64,000 bases of DNA from Lutjanus erythropterus (taxonomy: Eukaryota; Chordata; Actinopteri; Lutjaniformes; Lutjanidae): assembly GCA_020091685.1 (NCBI GenBank), contig CM034608.1, positions 641,967-705,966 of the forward strand. Reading direction: 5' to 3'. This document shows positions 55,864-64,000 of this stretch, in pieces. Numbering within the stretch: position 1 is the stretch's first letter; every line of letters begins with the position of its first letter. The position numbers and the translations under genes are program-made. The notes beneath the pieces were generated by a model. It made no database searches and was not told the origin of the DNA. It was given only the letters and a program-made list of their open reading frames with translations.

Positions 55864-57350
55864 GAGAGTGTGTGTGTGTGTGTGTGTTTGTGCCCCAACA
55901 CATCAGTAATGCAACAGTGATCCATGGAATGCTCAGGACCTTCCCCCAGCTACATGTAGAGATAATAGGCTTCATGCCTCGGTAGAAACGTAACATATTG
56001 ACTCCAGTTCCACAGTGATGTGTCAGGATCATTACTATCAATCTATTTCTGTATTTAATTTTAAAGTCAAAAGCATAATAATGCAAATTATTATGAATTT
56101 TGAACTATATATACTTTAAGTCATTAAGATATCTGTGCTTTTGATTATATATGATCATATACTTTTCATTATATCTTACTCTTTTTTCATCCTTTTCTAA
56201 GTGGATTGCATGTCTTTGTCATTTTACGAAGCCACACAGCATGTACAAACAAAGTCCTGCCAATAAATTCTGCTCGCCTTCACCATTAGAACTTAACTGT
56301 TAGATCTTAGAGATACGAAGGCAAGCACAATTTATTCCTCTATGCAAATAATGCATAATCTATGCAAATGTTCTATGCAGATGTTTTTTTTGTGTGTGTG
56401 ACACGTTTAGAAGCAAAGAGACTCAATGTGTAAGTGATAGTACATTGTGAAGCAGACGTCTGTGGTCACATGACGGGGATAATATTCAGTTACTTGTCAA
56501 TACTGTTTTAAATCTGAAATAAGAACAATGAAATAAAATGTTGCAGTTTTTAAGTTGAGATTTGGAAAAATTAACTTTGCGATGGAACAAATCAGAGTGG
56601 AGAAACATTATTTTTTTAAAGATTGAGCTATTAAATGTATTAGAAGGTATCTTCCAATAAGTGGCTAGTGTTTTGTGTCAGTATTTTGATTTAAGCAGCT
56701 CCAGTGTTTATGCCTGCATTAGAAGACTTGTTTGTGTAAAGATTATGAAGCCATATATTTAACATCATATTGACTGTATTTGGGCACTCAGTGTCCAGTG
56801 AATGACTCCAGTAACATGTTATATGTGCCAATTTTAGTGCTTAATGCAGTGCTTCCTGTCACAGTCCAATCCTGTGATTCCACTCTGAGATATACAGGAT
56901 CTTTGGCTACCTAATGCTTTCCTGTTGAATATTATTTACATAGAGTTCAGTTTATTTCTTATTTCCATGGGCCTGATGTTAGCTCACTCTTTGTTCCCAG
57001 TGAATCAGTGGTAATAAAGTGCCTTTATAATGTATTTGTCATCTATCATTAACTGATACCAACCATTTACCCCCTAAGTGCACTTCCTTCATAACTCATT
57101 CCAATAATTTAAATCTCCCCTCACATGACTTTATTTTCTTTGACATATTATTTTAATAACAAAATGGAACAACTAGATCAAAATGCCTGCTATAAACATG
57201 ACTGTAATCAAACAAAGCCTTTTTTTTTTTCTTAAGTTCACATTTTGACGTAACCATGGTATAAATGTAATGCTGGTGTACAGCAGCACCACCTTATGGG
57301 CACTGTAACAGAGATTTATATTCAATAAAGCCAGTTTTCAGTCAAACTGT
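55864..57350 (+). other. tln1: tln1 3' UTR (end inferred)
   Basis: Starts with a (TG)n run (55869-55889). Candidate poly(A) signals AATAAA are at 56262, 56532, 57013 and 57324. The last is followed ~25 bp later by TTTTGTTGTGTG, a good downstream element, so a ~1.5-kb UTR is likely, with shorter forms possible. Confidence 0.6.
57324..57329 (+). terminator. tln1: Likely main poly(A) signal of tln1
   Basis: AATAAA in TTCAATAAAGCCAG, followed by the T/G-rich ATTTTGTTGTGTGAC. Confidence 0.6.
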
Positions 57351-57849
57351 TGACATCTATTTTGTTGTGTGACATTCACTCTTCTCACTCTGTTCACAAG
57401 AGAATGAAGTTCCTCAGCCAGTGGAGGAAGGTAACATTACATTACTCTACATTACACATTACGCTGCACAGTTAATTGAAATATTTAAATTGCAATATAG
57501 ACAAGAGCAATATCCAAACAGCTGAAGCTGCAATTTTTTTGGTTATAATTATTCTTATTTCAGTCGAGGTTGGACAAACAATATTGCAACAGTAAACATA
57601 ATATTAATGTGTATCTACCTCACTGTGAGTAGATACTCACAAGGTTAACCCTCTCACCCCCAGCAGCAAACCCTCACATTTAAAAAGCTGCAACCAGCAA
57701 ATGTTTGAATTTTTTGCTTGAAACAGGACTGAAAAGATTTATCCATTGTGAAAATAACTGACAACTATTTTTTTGACTTTCTATAAATTAATCAACTAAT
57801 CATTGCAGCTCTAATGTGACTAATGTTTCACAGTTGAGTCAGTTCCATT

Positions 57850-58100
57850 CACTATTGACAACCATTTGTTCAGAATCAGAATCACTTTATTTGCCAAATG
57901 TACATGGTACACAAGAATTTGACTTGGGGATGCTGTGCAGTGGGGGAAAAGATAATAAGTTTTATGAGAACAACTTAAAGGGTTGAGGAAATAAATATCA
58001 GAATTATGTACAAATAAGAATATTATATACAAATAAGAATAATATAGAATTGAAATATAGAAGGTGCGAATAAGATAGGAAGTGTTGTTAGTGTTGAAAG
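57850..58100 (+). mobile_element. Fish repeat (CAGAATCAGAATCACTTTATTTGCC)
   Basis: TCAGAATCAGAATCACTTTA, TTTGCCAAATGTACATGGTA and AAGAATTTGACTTGGGG match a widespread teleost repeat. Short TACAAATAAGAATA tandem units follow. Confidence 0.65.
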
Positions 58101-58434
58101 TTCTGAAAAACCTTTGAGTTGTCATATTTTATCACTCTGCTGTTCACAAAGGCAAGACTAAACTGCCATTATCAAAACTTAACTTCCATCTAGTATGAAA
58201 AAACATAACAGCTAGAATCGATGAAAGGGGGAAAAACACATTAGTAAAAGCAAAATTTGTAAGTTTTTTATAATAAGAATTCATTGATTAATTGGTTGTT
58301 AAATTTACCAATGATCAATTAATTAAAGTCTGTACAATTTGCAACCCTAATAAAGAGTATGGTCCAGACCTGCTCTCCTTGAAAAGTGAGATAACTCTGT
58401 TCTACTTTTATTGCTATACAAATAAAACTGAATT

Positions 58435-58578
58435 CAATTTTCCTTTAGTACTTTTACTAAATTTGGTGGTAATACTTAAATACTTTAACTGAAATAGGAT
58501 TTTTCATGCAGGACTTTTACTTGAAATGGAGTATTCTACATTGTGGTACTGGTGCTTTTACTTAAGTAAAGGATCTAC
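58435..58578 (+). mobile_element. Fish repeat (ACTTTTACTTAAGTAAAGG end)
   Basis: GGATTTTTCATGCAGGACTT, TTACTTGAAATGGAGTATTC and GGTGCTTTTACTTAAGTAAA are the opposite end of the repeat type at 24664-24790. Confidence 0.65.
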
Positions 58579-58579
58579 A

Positions 58580-58870
58580 TAGGGGAGACCAGAGGGTGCT
58601 TTAAAGTTGGGTTAGTTGTAATGCTGTGAGTTTGACCAATCAGAAAAGTACTACAGTCAAGCCATCAATATTGTTGTCTTGCATGGCCAGTGCTCACTGT
58701 TGGAGAAAGGTCTGGCTCCACATATGCATATTCTGCTGTAGGCGAAAAAATGCCCTGCCTTGTTTGCATTTTTTTGAACCAATCACAAACGTCTTGGGTG
58801 GCACAAAGCCCAGGATGCAGCGATGGTGCTGCTGCAAAATAGTGTCGAGGGGGGAACTTGTTTTGGTGGA
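58580..58870 (+). mobile_element. Dispersed fish repeat (AGGGGAGACCAGAGGGTG ...)
   Basis: TTAGTTGTAATGCTGTGAGT, TTGACCAATCAGAAAAGTA and AAATAGTGTCGAGGGGGGAA followed by GTTTTGGTGGAA look like a mobile family I have seen in percomorph sequence. Name not known; an AATTTTAATTGGCATTA duplication follows it. Confidence 0.5.
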
Positions 58871-60305
58871 ATAATTTTAATTGGCATTAAAATTAATAAT
58901 TTTAATTGGCATTAAAATTATTACATCACAGGTAAGAGCTGTTAGCTTGTTTATGTTTGTACCGTTAGCATCCCAGGCATGTGTTGGTTGTACCTTGGAG
59001 GTTGTTCTTGTTTCCTGGGGACTTTGAAAACACACACTGATGCTGCAATAACATGGCCTTTAGTATGATTTATACCAGCAGTGTGCATCCCGTGAGTCAG
59101 ACTATCATTGTCGTACACAGAATTAGCAAGTCTCTGTGAGCATTACAACCAAAAAATTATTATCAGGTAGAAAGTACCATTTTTATCAAGATTTTTTGCC
59201 TGGCGTTAATTGTTTAGTTGGTTGATTAGTAGTTTATCTTGTTTAATTTGATGCTTTGCATTCATGATGCCTTCAAACCCACATGCTGAAACCGTTAGCT
59301 CTGTCATGGCGGCTTGGTGGAGATAGTTGTAACAGTTCATTAAAATGATGAGAGTTTCTACACTGTCTGCTCGGAACACTTTGCAAACTCAATGCCGAGA
59401 GAATTGTGGGTCAAGTGTTGTCAGTTCTGGACCTACGACACCTGCACCCAGGGGTGGCTAACTGGTTTTATGCTTTCCGTATCCTCTGGGGTCCATCTGC
59501 AGGAGCACAGGATGCACACAACCTCATAAATTGCCAATAACAGGCAACAAGTTGTCCACTGTAAGTTAATCAGCTGTTTACAACTGTCAGTCATCTGTCA
59601 ATGTGAAGTAAACAAAAGCCCACTGCTCTGAAATAACACAATCTGGATGATGAGTTCAGTGGCTGCCTGTCTCACTGCTGCCAAACTCCATTAACATTTT
59701 GCTCATTTATGGCAAGCTATAAACATCTACACCTCCTACAAGATTATTAATGGTTTCTTATGACTCATAAACAGACACTCACAAATTTGGAGAAAATTCA
59801 GCATTAATATGAACTCTGATCAATGTGAAACAGACATACAAAACCGTTACTCCTGTTTGGATGACATTGGTGATTGTGCACTAGAATTTAAATAGTAGTA
59901 ACTAGAAAGTAAGTTTTTAGTTTTATTTGTAGTAGACAAACATAGGTACAATGTAGCAAAGATTTAAAGATCTAGCACAAACAACCACTGTGTTACTGAT
60001 GCTCAAGCAAAAGTTGTTACTACAAGGCCTGTCTCCCCTACTTCTGGAAGTATTTTCACATAATACTCTACTAATATCTAAAAAAAATCTGTTCACTTCC
60101 TGACCATGTTTAAGATTCCTTTACTTCCTGTGAGTGAAGTGAAAATGAATTTCTCCACAGATATGTTAGATTTGTTCCTGTGTGTGTGACCTCAGTTTGT
60201 TACCTCTGCTGATGTCCAGTTGTGAATGCGATTAAATGGATGAAAACAGACCTGGAGACAGACGTCAGACACACACACACACACACACTGGTCCTCTCTC
60301 TCTGT

Positions 60306-60522
60306 CTAAATATGGACAACGTCCCCGCGCGGACACTCACTGAAAAAAAAACGTCTGGGGCTCGTGCAGCTGCTAGTCCATCCTCGATCTCTCCTCGAGC
60401 CGCTCAGAGAAGCCGCACGCGTGCTCCTGTCCACCTGTGTCCCCGCCACACACCCGTCTCTGTCTCCGTCTCTGTCCGGATAACTTCTCCCTCTGTTTGG
60501 ACGCCACACCACCTGAGGAACC
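60306..60522 (+). promoter_or_regulatory. tpm2: Tropomyosin core promoter and 5' UTR region
   Basis: The local base composition changes to CpG-rich from ~60325 (CCCCGCGCGG, CTCGAGCCGC, GCACGCGTGC). CTAAATATGG at 60306-60315 resembles a MEF2/CArG or TATA-like element, and CAGCTG at 60367-60372 is a myogenic-type E-box. Such sites fit a muscle gene. The transcription start is not determined; ~60340 is a guess from the A/T element. Confidence 0.5.
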
Positions 60523-60636
60523 ATGGAGGCCATCAAGAAGAAGATGCAGATGCTGAAGCTGGATAAGGAGAACGCGATAGACCGGGCAGAGCAGGCTGAA
60601 GGGGACAAGAAGGGAGCAGAGGACAAATGCAAACAG
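60523..60636 (+). CDS. tpm2: Tropomyosin exon 1a, residues 1-38 (partial gene)
   Basis: Encodes [20 protein letters not shown] then [18 protein letters not shown], the N-terminal overlap segment of a long (284-residue type) tropomyosin. It is followed by GTACAC. Exon 1a of vertebrate tropomyosins is exactly 38 codons and the ATG is in a good context (AACCATGG). The protein is a coiled coil that lies along actin and regulates myosin access. The location just downstream of tln1 matches human TPM2. The peptide (DKCKQ, AEGDKK) is at least as close to TPM4. G at two usual A/T/Q positions is unusual. Exon 2 was not found in the window. Confidence 0.85.
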
Positions 60637-61437
60637 GTACACACATAACAGTCGCCTCAAGTTAGAGACAAAAGTGTTTTTTAGTGTCCCTGCTCAGGCA
60701 TTTTTTAAACAAAACATATAGGTATTTGATATTTTCTTTTTTGTAATAAACAACATAGCACTTTTCAAAATCAAATATCACAGATATGAAATAAACCAAC
60801 AGGAATAACATAAAGAGTGAACTTAAAACCAGAGTTACAGGGTGTTTCACAAGTTAAAATACAGAAAAATAAAACCATAATTTTAGAGCACATGAGAAAA
60901 TACAATAAAATGGAGACAGGAAAACAAGATGTAAAAGAACAAACATGTACAAGTAGGCCTTGAAAAGCTTTTTAAACTGGATTACTGACAAGATAAAAGA
61001 AAGATAAGACAAAAATTGTATTTATAAATGTGTATAAAGTTTGTATTTGAAGTTTGTTTGAGAGTGAATAGAGAGCAGCAGCTTCATTTTCTCAAAGGCA
61101 TGATGGATGGAATCAATGTGGATCTTGGCACCATCAGCTGAGGAACAGAGTTAACAACCACACAAAATCAACAGCATCATTAAAGCCAGACTGTGTAACT
61201 CTTGAAAGATGAAAGACCACATTCTTCTACTTATTTTGAGCCATAAACAATTAAAGGCTTCAGCAGTTTGCCTTACTTGGTCTGGTATGACCAGAGATAT
61301 TACTGTGGACTGACGTCACTCAGTCAGTGTGCTGACTGGCCTGTTTTTTGCAGCTTTGCTTTAGCGTTCACTGTGAGCTTATAGTGTCAATTGTGGTCAG
61401 CGTTCATCCAAAGAGTCTTTACAGAGTCTCTAAAGGG

Positions 61438-61600
61438 CTTTTCACACTCATATTCTTAAGTCAGGGCTATCCCTAGCCCTGGGCTAAGAGTTAACCCTGG
61501 GACTACTTAGTCCCTTTTCATACACACATGGTTAACACAGGGTTAAGATAAGCCCAGGGCTATAGGATTTACCCTGTCCTTCTTCTGGGTTGAAGCCTCT
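61438..61600. repeat. Self-complementary AGCCCTGGGCTAA repeat
   Basis: AGGGCTTTTCACACTCATAT, AGCCCTGGGCTAAGAGTTAA and later GGTTAAGATAAGCCCAGGGC pair with one another; probably a MITE piece. Confidence 0.5.
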
Positions 61601-63238
61601 GTACATTCACAGAGGTGTTTTACGTTAATCTGGTTGATTATCTTTTCCAATCTCGCAAACTTGAGGCTCCCCCTACTCTGGAACAGAGTCTGCAGCTAGC
61701 CTCAGGCTAAAGTCAGGATTAGCCCATGTTGGAATGTTTCAGGATTCTTCTTTTAGCATAGGCAAACAGCTCCCTGGGTGCAACCCACTGACGTGAATAA
61801 AGATGGCTGCCACATCTCCACTTTCTCCCACTGCGCAAAAATTAAACCTAAATATCCTTGATATGCATTATTTTATTCCTAAGACTGTTCCACGTGAAAC
61901 CACCTACATTGCTGTAATTTTCTAGTTCTCATTGCCTCAATGACGTGTGGTTGTGATTGCCAGAAAGCCTTTCTAATGAAAAGGTTCTATTTTAACTATA
62001 AATCATGATCTTTTCCTAAACCTACCAAAGTAGTTTTTGTGCTTAAACCTAAACAACTGCAACTGAAATCTGAAAATAATAAGTCGACTAAATCTAAAAA
62101 AAACAGTGACATTTAGCTTCACACGGGACATAAAAGCCAGTCTTCTGTATGAGAGTACTGTGTTTGGTTCATTTATCCACCGTAACTTTCTTGATAAATT
62201 TCTCCCAGATGTCAATAGAGTGTTGCAGGACTGAGTCTTACAATCTGGAAATGACTTAGCATATTAGCACTTTTCTTCCATCATCTAAGAGTCAATGGGT
62301 TTTCTGAATGGGTTTTTCATTAGATGACTGAAATAAGGTCTGTGGTCAAAACAAGCCTAAGCTTGTTTGACAACAAAAAATACATCAGTAAATATCCCAT
62401 TTGAGAATTTTTAAGATGTTACATGTCCTAAAGAGGATGTTTGCTAACAAGAGGTTGTCACAGCATCATGCTGAACATTGGTGACTTAGAGGTGTAGATG
62501 ATGAAGTCATGACTATAATGTTTGTTTGTAGCCTAATGTTTGCTTTTTTTACTTCTGGTGATTGCATATACGCTTTAAAAATATAAGCGGTGTTAATTTA
62601 TGAAGATTATCTTGCTGAACAAAATGTTTAAGTATAATAAACTTTTGTTCACCAAACAGGTTATTTTCTCAAATAACCCAAAATCAAATAGAAAAATCCC
62701 ATTGTCTTTTTGTGGTGCAAACCAGAACAATGTTATGATCATCCGTGCAGCATTGTAGAGAGGCGAAGTCATGCCCCTTTTGCTGTGTCCCATGGGGACT
62801 TCACTTAAAATATGAACAGCAGTCAATGGCAGGAGACAAATAATTGTTTGAAGTTTGTCAATTTAAAAGATAATTTTACATGACAAGAAAGTTAATTTTA
62901 CCATAGGTTTGTCGTAATTTAGCTCAATTTTGCCTGAAAATGCACAGTGAATTGCATCTCTCATCTCGCACAATACATGTCACCAACACCAACATGGCTG
63001 TCACTTGTAAAGTTACCTTCCTGTAAGTGTTTTATCCAGCAACTCCTGGTAGCTTTTATCTTACCCTGCGGGCAGCTGGATTGTGAGATTGTGAGATCAT
63101 ACGACCACACAAGAATTCATCTTGCCAGGCTTCAATTTATCCATTTGTATCCATGCCAGAGTCGGTGCAAGCCAATCAGCATCCTCAGAGCGACTACTGG
63201 CAGCCACGGACATGGTTTTAGGTGGCTGACAGCGAAAA

Positions 63239-63440
63239 GTGTCCATGGAAACAACATCTCTCGATCAAACAATATCGGCTCCTGAATTGGTTAGCGTAGA
63301 TACTGTGATAGCAGCAGTTATATCAGAACGGGAGAGTATTTCTTCATTGACAGAAGAGCAAAGAACAACCCTGAAGGCTTTTATCAATGCGAAAGATGTT
63401 TTCACTCTTCTTCCATTCGGCTTCAGCTTTGGTTCAGGGA
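63239..63440 (+). pseudogene. RecQ-like helicase fragment, decayed
   Basis: The frame reads SSLTEEQRTTLKAFINAKDV then FTLLPFGFSFGSG. It follows the start of a RecQ-family DEAH helicase domain: the Q-motif glutamine (EEQ) and the approach to Walker A (L.GKDVF.LLPTGFGKS) are clear, but the loop TGFGKS has become FGFSFG, so ATP binding would be lost. Such RecQ-like fragments are dispersed in fish genomes. Nothing of the later motifs is seen. Confidence 0.55.
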
Positions 63441-64000
63441 GTGGATCTGATTGGTTGAAGTTAGCCCATGTTAGATGTGACAGATACAGATGGTTTGTCC
63501 CATCACCTGCCAAGTGTTCTTTTTGGAAGTGCCTGCCTTTTTCCAAACAGTTTCTGTAGACGGCTTCCCAGATGCTTCTGTGTTACAAACTATCTGGCAT
63601 GACAGGGTAGCTTTTATCAGCCTGGACGAAAAACAGCAAGCAAGACCCATTGCTTGAGTGACTGCATCCCTGACCAACACACACATCATAGCTTCAGTAG
63701 CTAGTCTATTACATATCTTCACATTCCTATACTTAAACAGTTTTACGATTTTTTTGACTTGTAAAATATCTTTCAAATTCTGGTGGTCCACCAAGAGGGT
63801 CTTGACTCCACCTCTCTATATAACACTTACGCTCACAGCCAGTCAGAGCACAGTAGGGTAGGACTAGGCACAGCAGTCCCAAATTCAAGTGCTGCCATCT
63901 TGCACTGGTGGTGTCATCCTAAACCAGAGTCTGTGTGGTGGTGATCAGAGTTGGAACTGCTGTATTGAGGTCCCTACCACACAGCTGGTCGACTCAGCGG

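Larger units (their letters stand above)
48031..53748 (+). other. tln1: Largest tln1 intron (5.7 kb)
   Basis: Contains a fish interspersed repeat (48502-48640), a hAT-like end (50216-50270) and a TTCACCCAAAAT repeat (52237-52400). Between ~48900 and 50200 and between ~50500 and 52200 I see nothing beyond AT-rich unique sequence. Confidence 0.65.
53875..55728 (+). other. tln1: Last tln1 intron with LINE remnants
   Basis: 1.85 kb. Much of it is derived from non-LTR retrotransposons (54060-54715 and ~55190-55400). Confidence 0.7.
57351..60305. other. tln1-tropomyosin intergenic spacer
   Basis: About 3 kb with no gene. Includes AATTAATTGCAGCTCTA-type repeat pieces (57480-57815), repeats at 57850-58100, 58435-58578 and 58580-58870, and AT-rich unique sequence from ~58930 to 60200. 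Confidence 0.7.
60637..64000 (+). other. tpm2: Tropomyosin intron 1 (incomplete)
   Basis: At least 3.36 kb. Contains a CCCTGGGCTAAGAGTTAACC repeat (61438-61600) and the RecQ-like fragment (63239-63440). No sequence resembling tropomyosin exon 2 (a or b) or exon 1b was seen. Confidence 0.7.

Noticed and set aside
36-55863. Assignment to tln2
   Set aside because: The linker, R1 and R4 sequences and the C-terminus follow TLN1, and the next gene fits the TLN1-TPM2 neighbourhood better than TLN2-TPM1.
60306-60644. Minus-strand frames overlapping tropomyosin exon 1a
   Set aside because: They are shadows of the CpG-rich 5' UTR and exon 1a.
60637-64000. Tropomyosin exon 2 or 1b
   Set aside because: No segment resembling LQKKLKGTEDE or the 1b start was found; these exons must lie beyond the window or upstream of later exons.

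Overview
This window is vertebrate nuclear DNA, most likely from a teleost and probably a percomorph. The evidence is an intron-rich vertebrate gene, AT-rich introns with long (TG)n/(CA)n tracts, and many short interspersed repeats of kinds I recognise from ray-finned fish genomes. The species assignment is inference. I see no prokaryotic, viral or CRISPR content.

About 90% of the window (36-57,350, + strand) is the 3' part of a talin-1 gene (tln1). I traced 45 coding exons by joining canonical AG/GT borders with consistent phase. They give one uninterrupted frame of 2,139 residues plus a stop codon. It starts at the equivalent of human residue ~403, in the linker after the FERM head. It runs through rod bundles R1-R13 and ends with the C-terminal dimerisation helix. 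With the ~402 residues missing upstream, the full length would be about 2,541, the human TLN1 length. Regulatory residues are kept: the Cdk5 serine, both calpain sites, the R3 threonine belt, the R9 autoinhibitory glutamate, the R7 KANK-site glycine and the R11 integrin-site lysines. The gene looks functional. Exons encoding the FERM head lie before the window.

The introns hold the less ordinary material: tRNA-derived SINEs with a shared tail, a fold-back family present four times, hAT-like and Tc1-like miniature elements, remnants of LINEs (an L1 ORF2 C-terminus at ~18.7-19.4 kb, and ORF1 and endonuclease pieces at 54.0-55.5 kb), an interstitial telomere-type repeat and several microsatellites. 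Several 3' splice sites are preceded directly by (TG)n. Two exons (13308-13436 and 25752-25884) sit between an upstream (TG)n and a downstream (CA)n that could pair in the pre-mRNA.

The talin 3' UTR probably ends near 57,350. About 3 kb of repeat-rich spacer follows. Then comes a CpG-rich promoter region (~60.3 kb) and exon 1a of a tropomyosin gene (60523-60636) in the same orientation. The order talin-1 then tropomyosin, same strand, matches human TLN1-TPM2, so I call it tpm2 by synteny, although its peptide is at least as close to TPM4. The remaining 3.4 kb is its first intron, which carries a decayed RecQ-helicase-like fragment. Both genes encode actin-cytoskeleton proteins: talin couples integrins to actin, and tropomyosin coats actin filaments.

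I did not find a new biological system. The best leads are the UG/CA-flanked exons, the intron at the position of the human TLN1 cassette exon, and the fold-back repeat family.
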